Below, piece by piece: positions 51,385-59,649 of a stretch of DNA of 64,000 nucleotides. The position numbers and the translations under genes were made by a program. How positions within the stretch are numbered: the first letter of the stretch is position 1; each line of letters begins with the position of its first letter. Source of the stretch: Noviherbaspirillum galbum (lineage in GTDB: Bacteria; Pseudomonadota; Gammaproteobacteria; Burkholderiales; Burkholderiaceae_D); the NCBI RefSeq assembly GCF_010974945.1, contig NZ_JAAIVB010000073.1, positions 78,168 through 142,167 on the forward strand, written 5' to 3'. The notes under the pieces are model-generated. The model worked only from the letters and a program-made list of their open reading frames with translations, had not been told where the DNA came from and did no database searches.

Positions 51385-52647
51385 ATGGGTGCTTTCAATA
51401 AAAAATTTAACAAACGTCCGGTCCAGTCGCGTGCTTGGATGTTCGCCGCGGCTGGAGGGTTAAGCATGTTGTTTGCCGCCGCCGGAGCGCAGGCCCAGAC
51501 CACCTACAACCTCGCCGGGCTGGCCGATTTCACCGGCCCCTACGCCGACATCATGAAGGACGTCACTGGCTGTCGCCGCGGGGTCGTCGACTGGTGGAAC
51601 TCCGAAGTCGGGAAGGAACTGGGCGTGGCGCTGAAGATTAAGGATTACGACACCCGCTACGACGTGGCGCAGGTGGCGAGCCTGTGGCCAGGGGCCAAAT
51701 CGGAATTGAATCCGATCCTGGTGTTCGGCATCGGCGGACCGGATGCCGCGGCGTTGCAGGAGCGCCTGCCTAATGACAAGGTGCCGATGATCATGGCCAC
51801 CGCCGGCTACGGCTACGGCTGGAAGCCAAATCCCTGGGTTTTTAATGCGCGTCCCACCTATCCGCACGAAGCGACAGCCTTCATGGAGTGGTTCCGCAAG
51901 AAACGCGGCGGCGACGGTGCCCTGAAGCTGGGCATCATCTCCTCGGAAGCTTCGCCCGCCTACGTGGATATCCATAAGGGCATGGAGAAGTACGCCAAGG
52001 AAAACCCGAAGCTGTTGGAAGTGGTTGAAACTATCTACACCGAAGTGCAGCCGACGGACTTGACACCCCAGGTGGCACGCCTGGTGCGCAAAGGCGTGGA
52101 AGTCATCCAGATCCAGACCAACACGGCGGCGGTGGTAGCGACCCGGCGCGCACTGCAAAGCCTGGGCAAGACCAACATCCCCATCATGATGAGTGCCCAT
52201 AACAGCCTGCTGGCGTCCGGCAAGGCCATCGGCGGTCTCGCGCAAATGGAAGGCAATTACGAAGCCTACGGCATGGCGATCCCGACCGAGGACAAGACCA
52301 CGGCGCGCGGCTTTTATGAAAAGCTGCGCGACAAGTACAAGGTCACCGCCGGCTACAACGTTCCCTGCCTAATGGGCCTGAACCAGGCGATCGTGGCGGT
52401 GCGCACGATCGAAAACGCGGCAAAGGCGGTGGGTCCGACCAAGCTGACCGGCGAAGTCGTGCGCAAGACGCTGGTGACGACCCCGATCACAGCCGAGCAA
52501 AGCTTCGGCGTACTGCCGACGTTGACCTATTCCGAAGACGCGCCGTTTCCAACGCGCGGCCTGACGGTGAACATCGGCACGGTGCAAGGCGGCAAGTACA
52601 CGATCGTGGACCAAAACGTGGCCGTTCCTGTCCTGAACAAATGGTAA
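51385..52647 (+). CDS. Periplasmic substrate-binding protein of the Liv-type importer
   Basis: 420 residues with a signal peptide (AWMFAAAGGLSMLFAAAGAQ, cleavage after AQA near residue 37). The mature part is a type I periplasmic binding fold: LAGLADFTGPYADIMKDVTG opens the first lobe and NVPCLMGLNQAIVAVRTIEN closes the second. It would capture the carboxylic-acid or amide-like substrate and pass it to LivHM. The protein is longer than classic LivK, and the ligand cannot be read from sequence. The conserved start of the ABC-type branched-chain binding proteins is present. A GC-rich hairpin follows, as often after binding-protein genes that need high expression. Confidence 0.9.
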   Translation: MGAFNKKFNKRPVQSRAWMFAAAGGLSMLFAAAGAQAQTTYNLAGLADFTGPYADIMKDVTGCRRGVVDWWNSEVGKELGVALKIKDYDTRYDVAQVASLWPGAKSELNPILVFGIGGPDAAALQERLPNDKVPMIMATAGYGYGWKPNPWVFNARPTYPHEATAFMEWFRKKRGGDGALKLGIISSEASPAYVDIHKGMEKYAKENPKLLEVVETIYTEVQPTDLTPQVARLVRKGVEVIQIQTNTAAVVATRRALQSLGKTNIPIMMSAHNSLLASGKAIGGLAQMEGNYEAYGMAIPTEDKTTARGFYEKLRDKYKVTAGYNVPCLMGLNQAIVAVRTIENAAKAVGPTKLTGEVVRKTLVTTPITAEQSFGVLPTLTYSEDAPFPTRGLTVNIGTVQGGKYTIVDQNVAVPVLNKW

Positions 52648-52657
52648 GACCTGCGTG

Positions 52658-52684
52658 ACGCGCCCCGCCCCTTGCGGGGCGCGT
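52658..52684 (+). terminator. Strong GC-rich hairpin between binding-protein gene and livF
   Basis: ACGCGCCCCGC and GCGGGGCGCGT form a perfect 11-base stem with a five-base loop. No T-tract follows, so it is more likely an mRNA-stabilising hairpin or partial terminator. It would raise the amount of the binding protein relative to LivF, whose start is 20 bases downstream. Confidence 0.6.
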
Positions 52685-52704
52685 GAACTGCTTGGGAGAG
52701 ACAC

Positions 52705-53493
52705 TTGCTTGAATTGAATAACGTGGAAGCGCTGTACAGCGACGTCATCCTCGCCGTGAAAGGAATTTCGGCTAAGGTTCCGAAAGGGAAATGCGTAACC
52801 TTGCTAGGCGCCAACGGGGCTGGTAAAAGCACGACCCTGAAGGCCATTTCGAACCTGATCAGTTGCGAGGACGGCCGGGTTTCAGGTGGCGGCATTTCCT
52901 TCGATGGTGCGCCGCTGACCAATCAGGAGCCGGCGCACATCGTCCGGCACGGCATCGTGCATGTGGCCGAAGGTCGGCAGGTGCTGCGACACATGACGGT
53001 CGAGCAGAACCTTATCGTCGGCGGTCACATGGTGGGCGGCGCCGAGGCGCGCCGGCGCCTGGACCAGGTGTACCAGCGCATCGGCCGCCTCGCAGCTTTG
53101 CGCGGGCGTACCGCGGGCTATCTGTCGGGCGGCGAACAGCAGTTGCTGGTGATTGGCCGCGCCATGATGGCTGACCCCAAGCTGATGATGATTGACGAGC
53201 CTTCGCTAGGCCTGGCGCCGCTGATGATCGAAGAAGTGTATGCCTTGCTGGCGCAATTGAAGGCGAGCGGCCTCACGCTATTGATCGTGGAACAGAACAC
53301 GCGCGTTGCGCTCGACTTGGCGGATTACGGCTACGTTATGGAAAACGGCCGCATCGTGCTTGAAGGCGCCGCCGCCGACCTAAAGGCGAACGAGGATGTG
53401 CGCGAGTTCTACCTCGGCCTCACCATGGATGGCGAACGCAAGAGTTATCGTGACATGAAGCATTACCGTCGTCGCAAGCGCTGGCTCGGCTGA
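52705..53493 (+). CDS. livF: LivF-type ABC transporter ATP-binding protein
   Basis: 262 residues from a TTG start with a GGGAGAG ribosome site. Walker A LLGANGAGKSTT, signature YLSGGEQQLLVIGRAM, Walker B LMMIDEPSLGLAP and switch His region LIVEQNTRVALDLA (with Gln-Asn as in LivF) are all typical. Its C-terminal 25 residues are basic (KSYRDMKHYRRRKRWLG), longer than usual. It completes the importer with LivG, LivH, LivM and the binding protein. Confidence 0.94.
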   Translation: MLELNNVEALYSDVILAVKGISAKVPKGKCVTLLGANGAGKSTTLKAISNLISCEDGRVSGGGISFDGAPLTNQEPAHIVRHGIVHVAEGRQVLRHMTVEQNLIVGGHMVGGAEARRRLDQVYQRIGRLAALRGRTAGYLSGGEQQLLVIGRAMMADPKLMMIDEPSLGLAPLMIEEVYALLAQLKASGLTLLIVEQNTRVALDLADYGYVMENGRIVLEGAAADLKANEDVREFYLGLTMDGERKSYRDMKHYRRRKRWLG

Positions 53494-53519
53494 GCTGGGA
53501 AACCATGGAGGAGGAAAGC

Positions 53520-54317
53520 ATGACTGATTCGCAGGAGGAACTGGTTACCCGCTCGGACCGTGGCGCGGTGAGCTTTCTAGCCCTGAACCGGCCGCAGCGC
53601 GGCAACAGCCTGTCGGTGGCGATGATCGATGCGCTGCACCGGCGCCTGCTCGAACTGCGCTCGGAAACCGGCATCGGTGTGATCGTACTGAGCGGTGTCG
53701 GCCAAAGAATTTTTTGCGCCGGACACGATCTGAACGAGTTCAATGGTGAAACGGATCCTGAATTCTTCAAGGCTGTTTCTGTGCGCTGCTCGGCCATGAT
53801 GCAAGCGATGCGCGAGCAGCCGCAGATCATAATCGCGCGTGTGGAAGGCGTCGCCACCGCCGCTGGCTGCCAATTGGTTGCCAGCGCCGACTTGGCAATT
53901 GCCGCCAGCGACGCCCAATTTGGCACGCCTGGTGTGAACATCGGCTTGTGGTGCCTGACGCCGATGGTGGCACTCGGGCGTGGCGTCCTACCCAAGCACG
54001 CGATGCAAATGCTTGCCACTGGCCGCTTACATGACGCCGAGTTCGCGTTGCGCGCCGGCCTGGTCAACCAGGTAGTGCCGACCGCCGAGCTGAATGCGGC
54101 GGTGGCGGCGCTGGCAAGCGAGATCGGCAGCAAGTCGACCTACACGTTGGCGCTCGGCAAGCAGGCGTTTTATCGCCAATTGCCCATGCCGCTGGCAGAT
54201 GCTTACGAGTACTGTGGCGAAGTAGTGGCGCGCAACATGGCGCATGCCGACGCTAGGGAAGGCATTCGCGCCTTTGTCGAAAAGCGCCGTCCGCAATGGA
54301 TCGGCCGCCAGCCCTGA
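53520..54317 (+). CDS. Enoyl-CoA hydratase/isomerase family protein (second)
   Basis: 265 residues from the ATG at 53520, preceded by GGAGGAGGAAAG. The crotonase motifs are RIFCAGHDLNEFNG and VEGVATAAGCQLVASADLAI. The segment GTPGVNIGLWCLTPM replaces the usual Glu-containing helix, so hydratase activity is not certain; the protein resembles the EchA/ECHDC3 group. It probably acts on the unsaturated CoA intermediates of the same pathway. It begins 27 bases after livF and continues the transcript. Confidence 0.9.
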   Translation: MTDSQEELVTRSDRGAVSFLALNRPQRGNSLSVAMIDALHRRLLELRSETGIGVIVLSGVGQRIFCAGHDLNEFNGETDPEFFKAVSVRCSAMMQAMREQPQIIIARVEGVATAAGCQLVASADLAIAASDAQFGTPGVNIGLWCLTPMVALGRGVLPKHAMQMLATGRLHDAEFALRAGLVNQVVPTAELNAAVAALASEIGSKSTYTLALGKQAFYRQLPMPLADAYEYCGEVVARNMAHADAREGIRAFVEKRRPQWIGRQP

Positions 54318-54373
54318 GCCATTCTGCCGCGCTCGCCGTAGCCAGCGGCAGCGCGACATTCAAGGAAAATCCA

Positions 54374-55135
54374 ATGGAAAATCTGTTCAGCCTGCGCGCC
54401 AAAACGGCACTCATCACCGGCGCCTCGAGCGGGATCGGCCAGCATGTCGCTACCGTTTTCGCGCGCGCGGGCGCCACCGTGGTGCTGGCGGCTCGGCGCA
54501 TGGAACGCATTGAGGCCGCGGTCGCCGCCTTGCGCGAACAAGGTCACTCCGCCCATGGCGTCTATCTCGACGTCACCCGGACGGAGACGATCGCGGCGGC
54601 GTTCGATCGTGCTGAACAGCAGTGCGGCACGCCTATCGACATCCTCTACAACAACTCCGGCGTCATCCACGCCAGCCCTTTCGTCGAACAGAAGGAAGAG
54701 GAAATCGCGCGCATCTTCGATACCAACCTGAAGGGCGCCATGCTGGTCGCACAGGAGGCGGCCCGCCGCATGATATCTCGGCGCGCGGGAACGATCATCA
54801 ATATCGCTTCGGTGGCCGGCATGCGCGCCGGCGGCTGGCTAGCGAGCTACGCCGCGTCGAAGGCGGGCTTGATCCACCTGACCAAAGTGATGGCGCTCGA
54901 ACTGGCGGGCAAGGGAATCCGTGTCAACGCGATTTGCCCCGGCACGATCGAAAGCGACATGCACGACGCCTTGCACGATTTCCAGGAGGGCTTGCTCAAG
55001 CGCACGCCGCTGCGGCGCTTCGGCAAACAGGAAGACTTGGACGGCGTGTCCCTGCTACTGGCGTCCGACGCCGGCCGCTATATCGTAGGCGCGGCGATAC
55101 CGGTCGACGGCGGACAGGCTCTGGCCTGGATGTGA
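54374..55135 (+). CDS. Short-chain dehydrogenase/reductase (second)
   Basis: 253 residues from the ATG at 54374 with an AAGGAAAATC ribosome site. The cofactor motif TGASSGIG lies near residue 15, YNNSG (with Asn instead of Ala in NNAG) near 90, and the catalytic Ser, Tyr and Lys lie in NIASVAGMRAGGWLASYAAS followed by KAG. The C-terminal IVGAAIPVDGGQALAW is typical of classical SDRs. It would oxidise an alcohol or a 3-hydroxyacyl intermediate. It is the last plus-strand gene of the main catabolic run and is convergent with the flavin enzyme gene. Confidence 0.92.
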   Translation: MENLFSLRAKTALITGASSGIGQHVATVFARAGATVVLAARRMERIEAAVAALREQGHSAHGVYLDVTRTETIAAAFDRAEQQCGTPIDILYNNSGVIHASPFVEQKEEEIARIFDTNLKGAMLVAQEAARRMISRRAGTIINIASVAGMRAGGWLASYAASKAGLIHLTKVMALELAGKGIRVNAICPGTIESDMHDALHDFQEGLLKRTPLRRFGKQEDLDGVSLLLASDAGRYIVGAAIPVDGGQALAWM

Positions 55136-55150
55136 GGAAAGGCAGGGCGC

Positions 55151-56095
55151 CTAGGCAGCGGACCGGTCGAATTCCTCGACCAGCGCCTGCACGATCGCGG
55201 CAGCCGGCTCGACGGTGCGCACGGCACCCACTCCATGGCCGGCACTCCAGATATCTCGCCAGCGCTTGCCTTCGCTTTCCCCATCCGGGATGCGGAAGGC
55301 TTGGATGCCGCCGTGCTCCGGATGCAGGCCATAGCGTTCCAGGCTGCTGCGCAGGAAGTTGCCGGGCAAGCCGCTGACCGCAGTGGTCAGCACGATGTCG
55401 TCGGCGCTACTGGTCGCGAGGGTGGCCTTATAGTCTGCTGAGGCGAGGCTTTCCTGGGCCGCAAGAAACCGTGTGCCTATGTAAACGCCATCGGCGCCGA
55501 GCAATTGCGCGGCCCGTATCGCCCGGCCGTCTGTGATGCCTCCGGCCAGGACGAGAGGGCCATCGAAGAAGTCACGCACTTCCCGAAGGAAGGCGAACGG
55601 GTTGATCCACCCCGAGTGGCCGCCGGCGCCGGCGCACAGCAGAATCAGGCCGTCCACGCCCGCCTCAATGGCGCGGCGCGCGTGCTTGACCGTCGCCACG
55701 TCGCAAAACACCTTGCCGCCATAGCCGTGTATCGCGCCGACCGCCGGTTCCGGGTTACCAACGCTGGCAATGACCAGCGGCACGCGATGCCGTGCGAGGA
55801 TGGCGAGATCGGTATCACGCCGGCTGTTGCTGGAATGCATGATCAGATTGACCGCGTAGGGTGCCACGGGTTTTTCCGGCATCGCCGCGCGGCCGCCGGC
55901 GAGCGCGGCCTCGATGTCCAGCAGCCAATCCTCCAGCAGTTCCGGCGTGCGGGCATTGATCGACGGAAAAGAACCGATCACTCCCGCCTTGCAGCAGGCA
56001 CTTACCAGCTCAGGGCCGGAAACAAGGAACATCGGTGCCACGATGGCGGGCAGAGCATGCGGGCCGGGAATGCGGCAGGAACGCTTGAAGGTCAT
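55151..56095 (-). CDS. Nitronate monooxygenase-like flavoprotein
   Basis: 314 residues from the ATG at 56095, chosen because the conserved part begins right after (LPAIVAPMFLVSGPELVSAC); the frame is open to 56209. Typical NMO/2-nitropropane-dioxygenase motifs include GVIGSFPSINARTPE, the FMN phosphate-binding LVLAGGITDGRAIRAAQLLG, followed by ADGVYIGTRFLA, and CAGAGGHSGWINPFAF with the active-site His. In acyl-CoA islands related proteins act as enoyl-reductase-like or FMN-dependent oxidases, so the reaction is open. It is transcribed towards the second SDR and away from the TetR gene. Confidence 0.88.
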   Translation of the reverse strand: MTFKRSCRIPGPHALPAIVAPMFLVSGPELVSACCKAGVIGSFPSINARTPELLEDWLLDIEAALAGGRAAMPEKPVAPYAVNLIMHSSNSRRDTDLAILARHRVPLVIASVGNPEPAVGAIHGYGGKVFCDVATVKHARRAIEAGVDGLILLCAGAGGHSGWINPFAFLREVRDFFDGPLVLAGGITDGRAIRAAQLLGADGVYIGTRFLAAQESLASADYKATLATSSADDIVLTTAVSGLPGNFLRSSLERYGLHPEHGGIQAFRIPDGESEGKRWRDIWSAGHGVGAVRTVEPAAAIVQALVEEFDRSAA

Positions 56096-56470
56096 GGTGC
56101 GGGCTGTGCCAATCAGTCTGTCGATGGAATTCGGCTGTCGCCAAGGCTTGCAGGATGCACGATAGTCATCCAACCTCCGCGCGGTATGCGCGCCGGCGCG
56201 CACCGGCATATAATTTACTCATTGTTCAATAATATTACTATTTGGTTGAATTCGCGTCCAGCGTAAGAATGTGGTGCGGGTGCCTCCGGGAGGGGTGTTT
56301 CACGCGGAAGCGAGGCGGCGCGCGTCAGAGTGATACGGAAACGCAACTACGGTGCAGCCAAAAGTGCCATCCTCGCTTTGGTGGCGAGAGCGCAAGTTTT
56401 ATAATTGATTTATTAGTAGGACTTTTTAACGACAAGTAGACTGTGTTCGCACAGCGACGAGGGAAGCAAA
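56096..56470. other. Promoter region between the flavoprotein and TetR genes
   Basis: The stretch is AT-rich from 56210 to 56260 (ATAATTTACTCATTGTTCAA), with a possible divergent promoter. The right part contains TTTTATAATTGATTTATTAG near 56396. I see no clear copy of the TTACC/GGTAA palindromes found near 41450. Confidence 0.35.
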
Positions 56471-57181
56471 TTGAGCAAGGCAGAAAGCATCATCGAAAGC
56501 GCTGAAGCGAAGAAGGCAGGCGCCAAGAGCAAGCCGACCGCGCCCCGGCGCTGGAACAATCTGGTCAAGAGTCAGGATGAGCAATACCAGCTGAAACGGC
56601 AGGCGGTGATCGCGGAGGCGTCTCGCGCATTTGGGCATCGCGGCTACCAGAACGTCTCGCTGGACGAAATCGCGAAAAGCCTGAACGTGACCAAGCCAGC
56701 TCTGTACCACTACATCAAGAGTAAGCAGGAGCTGCTGTATGAGTGCCACAAGCTGTCGATGGAGATCGGCGATGAAGCACTTGAGAAGGCCCTGACAACA
56801 GGGAAAAACGGCCTCGAAAAACTTGAGAAGTTTGTGTCGATATACATTCGAGACTTTGCCAGCGAACTGGGAGCTTCCGCTGTCCTTCACGAATACAGCG
56901 GGATGACACCTAACGACCGCAAGCAGATCATGGCGCGCCGTCGGCAATTCGATCTTCGCCTGCGCGACTTAATACAGGAAGGTATAGACGACAAAACTAT
57001 TGCCGAGTGCAACCCGAAACTCGCAGTATTCTGGTTCATGGGCGCGATCACCAGCATTCCACGCTGGTACAGACTCGACGGCGATCTCTCCGGCGCCGAC
57101 ATCGCTCAAGCTTTCGTTCACTTTCTCGTGAAGGGAATTCAAGGTCAGGGGTTATTTGACGGTGGTGAGTGCAGTACCTGA
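56471..57181 (+). CDS. TetR/AcrR family transcriptional regulator
   Basis: 236 residues from a TTG with a GAGGGAAGC ribosome site. A charged N-terminal extension of about 40 residues precedes the HTH domain (VIAEASRAFGHRGYQNVSLD, then EIAKSLNVTKPALYHYIKSK). The ligand-binding domain follows and ends with FVHFLVKGIQGQGLF. Members of this FadR/PaaR-like group repress acyl-CoA catabolism genes until an acyl-CoA binds. It is the natural candidate regulator of the island, acting at the palindromes near 41450 and 42670. It ends 60 bases before the tniQ remnant. Confidence 0.92.
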   Translation: MSKAESIIESAEAKKAGAKSKPTAPRRWNNLVKSQDEQYQLKRQAVIAEASRAFGHRGYQNVSLDEIAKSLNVTKPALYHYIKSKQELLYECHKLSMEIGDEALEKALTTGKNGLEKLEKFVSIYIRDFASELGASAVLHEYSGMTPNDRKQIMARRRQFDLRLRDLIQEGIDDKTIAECNPKLAVFWFMGAITSIPRWYRLDGDLSGADIAQAFVHFLVKGIQGQGLFDGGECST

Positions 57182-57241
57182 ATTGAGCGGACATGGAAAG
57201 AGGTGGCCGATATATGAAGAAATGGTCGAGCCGTGTCCGAT

Positions 57242-57910
57242 ATCCGGTCCGACATCCGCTGGCGCGAAGACCTCATGAAAGGCGGCCCGGTCGAACGCCA
57301 ATCGATGCTGGATTTATATGCGCGTGTGGACCAGTGGGCCGCACCCGTTGCGGTCGCCGACGATGCGACCCTCACCTGGGCGGAACTGACCAGCCGGCGC
57401 CTGGGCGAGAAGCAGGCCATCGAGTCGCTGATGCAGGCCGTTGCAAATGGCGCTGTGAAAGCCGTCGCCCATGCTCGAACACTGGACGAAATGTCTTTTC
57501 GGAGGGCGGACGTGTCGCGGTATTTCGGCACGCCATTGCTCGAGGCCGGTATGTCGATTCAGCAACTGGCCAAAGCGACCGGCTGGAAATGGGAATCCAT
57601 CGCGCACTGGGTGGACGAAGGACTGCTGGCGTCCGAGTCGATTCAACGTCGTGGCCAGCCTTGCCGTGTCGTGTTGCCGCATCAGTTGCTGGCGTTCCGC
57701 CAGAGCTATATCCCGCTGGCCGACCTGGCTCGCTCCATGGGTACAAAGTCGTCGGCGCTGACGCGCTTGCTGCCCGGCGTCGAACTGGTCGGTGCGAAGC
57801 CGCTTCCTGATGGTGCCATGCGCGGCGGACTGATTCGAATCGCCGACCTCGGTCGGCTGGCCATGCTCGGGGCGCGGGCCGGACACGACCTGTTCGTGCC
57901 CGCGCCGTAG
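57242..57910 (+). pseudogene. tniQ: 5'-truncated second copy of tniQ
   Basis: The sequence is homologous to the last third of tniQ (residues about 391-612), starting abruptly at ATCCGGTCCGACATCCGCTG and running to the C-terminus. Most residues agree with the intact gene, but there are scattered differences (for example WREDLMKGGPVERQSMLDLY versus WREDLLKGGPVERPSLLDLY, and RSMGTKSSALTRLLPGVELV versus RGMGTKSSALSKLLSGIELV), so it is not a recent duplicate. The TniQ zinc-finger domain is missing. The sequences downstream of the two copies are unrelated. It is the trace of a related Tn7-like element. Confidence 0.88.
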
Positions 57911-57951
57911 TTCCTTGGCCGGCAGGAGGCGGCCAGACGAATGAACATGCT

Positions 57952-58326
57952 ATGCCGGAAGATTTTCCGCGGGAGACGCAGGCGGGCGCGCTTGCAGGCT
58001 CGGGTCCGAAGCTCCTGCTGCGCAAAGTCGACAACCGCTACTTTGCTGGTTTGACGCCCGATGCGCTGTACGAGCGGTATGCCGCGTGCGAAGACCTGGC
58101 GCAACAGCTTGCGCTCTACACCCAGCGAAAAATCGACACCAAAGGATGGGGCTTCGATGCGGCCTGGCGCCGGGTCGAGTTGGGCGTCGAGCACAAGGTT
58201 CGCTCCGGTACATGGGATTTCTCTGCCGCAGAGAGTTCGTGGCGCATGTCACGCACCCGGCAAATCCTGAAGGATGCAAACTCCCGCGCTGCCGACGAGC
58301 CAAGCGATAAGCGAATTCGGGATTGA
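57952..58326 (+). CDS. Hypothetical protein after the tniQ remnant
   Basis: 124 residues. The centre (LTPDALYERYAACEDLAQQL and LYTQRKIDTKGWGFDAAWRR) is helical and well ordered, and the ends are charged. I recognise no family. It follows the tniQ remnant by 42 bases on the same strand and probably belonged to that transposon. Its frame is intact, unlike that of its neighbour. The ATG has no strong ribosome site. Confidence 0.6.
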   Translation: MPEDFPRETQAGALAGSGPKLLLRKVDNRYFAGLTPDALYERYAACEDLAQQLALYTQRKIDTKGWGFDAAWRRVELGVEHKVRSGTWDFSAAESSWRMSRTRQILKDANSRAADEPSDKRIRD

Positions 58327-58484
58327 CTGACCGGAAACCGTTGCTCAAACTTCGACCATCAATCTCTGCACATGCTAACCTGAACTCGACTCGCGGGAGA
58401 AAGCGCTTACACTAAGCGAGACAAAGGCGCGGTCGTTTTGGGTTTCGAGTGGAGGATGGTGCGGACAAACCGGGGAGGAAAATG

Positions 58485-58715
58485 ATGTCATCAGACAATC
58501 GCATCGACTTGGACGTCGCCCTTCGCAAGCTCCATGAACTCGCACTGGCAGACGGCGACCTAGGTTATGAATACTGGGACCAAGTCGGCCAGTTGCTTAG
58601 GCGGGCCGCTAGCATGCAGTCGCACATCGACGCGCTGTCCCGAGAGCTCGAGGTGTGTCGGGCGCAGCTGGACAAATGGCCAACCGCTGCAACCCATATG
58701 AATCACGTACGGTAG
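58485..58715 (+). CDS. Small hypothetical helical protein
   Basis: 76 residues from the ATG at 58485, six bases after GGAGG; an adjacent ATG at 58482 is possible. The sequence is mostly amphipathic helix with heptad leucines (LDVALRKLHELALADGDLGY; later QVGQLLRRAASMQSHIDALS and RELEVCRAQLDKW), suggesting a coiled coil. I recognise no family. It lies 41 bases before the DUF6494 gene, on the same strand, and might share its transcript. Confidence 0.6.
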   Translation: MSSDNRIDLDVALRKLHELALADGDLGYEYWDQVGQLLRRAASMQSHIDALSRELEVCRAQLDKWPTAATHMNHVR

Positions 58716-58756
58716 GGAAGGGGGAGCGGGCTAAGGGGCATTTGGAAGAGGGAATC

Positions 58757-58963
58757 ATGAACGAAGAAACATTCAACCTGAGTCTGCGCAAATTTCTGAA
58801 GATGGTGGGCGTCAGCTCCCAGAACGAAATCGAGAAAGCGGTCGCCAGCGCGCTGGCCGAGAAGGCCATAACCGGGAATGAAAAGCTCCCTGCCACGATG
58901 ACGCTTGAGATTGCCGGCGTCAAATTGAATGTGACATTCGAGGGCACTATCGCTCTGGAGTAG
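58757..58963 (+). CDS. DUF6494 family protein
   Basis: 68 residues starting MNEETFNLSLRKFLKMVGVS, followed by SQNEIEKAVASALAEKAITG and NEKLPATMTLEIAGVKLNVT. This is the DUF6494 pattern, a small conserved protein common in proteobacteria, with an N-terminal helical part and a C-terminal strand pair. Its role is unknown. A GAGGGAATC ribosome site precedes the ATG. Confidence 0.88.
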   Translation: MNEETFNLSLRKFLKMVGVSSQNEIEKAVASALAEKAITGNEKLPATMTLEIAGVKLNVTFEGTIALE

Positions 58964-59125
58964 ACAGGGAGTGTCCGTGACGGCGCGCCCAGTAGGTATC
59001 TGGACCAAGAATCCCTGTGCTTTAAGTGAAATGACCGAGCGGCCAGCCGGGTTTAGGGCTTTCGTTGGGACGTCGAGCGCAGTGTGAATTTCGAGGTCTT
59101 GCGCGCGTAATCAACTTACGGCAAC

Positions 59126-59153
59126 AGTAGCGCGTCAGCGGCAACTGACGCGC
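59126..59153. repeat. Perfect hairpin in the intergenic stretch
   Basis: TAGCGCGTCAG and CTGACGCGCTA form an 11-base stem with a 6-base loop (CGGCAA). No T-tract follows in either direction, so it is not a typical intrinsic terminator. Confidence 0.5.
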
Positions 59154-59514
59154 TATATTGCATTTGCCCAAGGGCCACGCTCCATACCCGACTAGCAGCA
59201 GACGGTTGGCTATCTGTGGACTTCGGCCTTTTTTCATTTTTGGCGGGTGCGCTGGTTGTGGAACGTGATGCTCACGATGCGTCTGGCCGATTCGGTTCCG
59301 CCGTCGTTATCTTCTCCGCCTCGGCATCCGCCGAGTGCATCTCCACACAATGACGCTATGCCGGCCGGTCAGTGCTATTTCCCGTGATTTCAAATCTGAA
59401 AAAATAGGCATATTTGACGGACAGTTTTTGGGTGCTTCCGTTGATGGGCGATGGCGATGGGTGACGTTCGTCGAGATGGCAATCGGCGGCTAGGCGGCCG
59501 CTACTGTGAGAGGA

Positions 59515-59610
59515 AAAATCTCACGTTATGCTTCCCAAAATCTCACAGGATGCTTCCCACCGTCCGTAAAGCCTTGATTCGTAAGGAAGGAAAATCTCAG
59601 GTTATGGGGC
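59515..59610 (+). repeat. Tandem 22-base repeats
   Basis: Unit 1 (59515-59536) is AAAATCTCACGTTATGCTTC plus CC; unit 2 (59537-59558) is AAAATCTCACAGGATGCTTC plus CC and directly follows. A third, partial unit at 59591-59610 reads AAAATCTCAGGTTATGGGGC. An inverted trace, CTGTGAGA, lies just upstream at 59504. Such arrays are typical of transposase-binding sites at transposon or IS21-like ends, but no transposase gene is next to them. Confidence 0.6.
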
Positions 59611-59649
59611 CTGCTACAGCCTGCGGGCCGCTACCGTGAAAGAGGAGAC

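Larger units (their letters stand above)
58964..59649. other. Long intergenic stretch with hairpin and tandem repeats
   Basis: No gene is visible in about 690 bases. It contains a perfect hairpin at 59126-59153 and tandem repeats at 59515-59610. A duplicated phrase GGCCGCTACTGTGAGAGGA (59497) and GGCCGCTACCGTGAAAGAGG (59626) brackets the repeats. The second copy supplies the ribosome site of the M20 peptidase gene. Confidence 0.5.
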
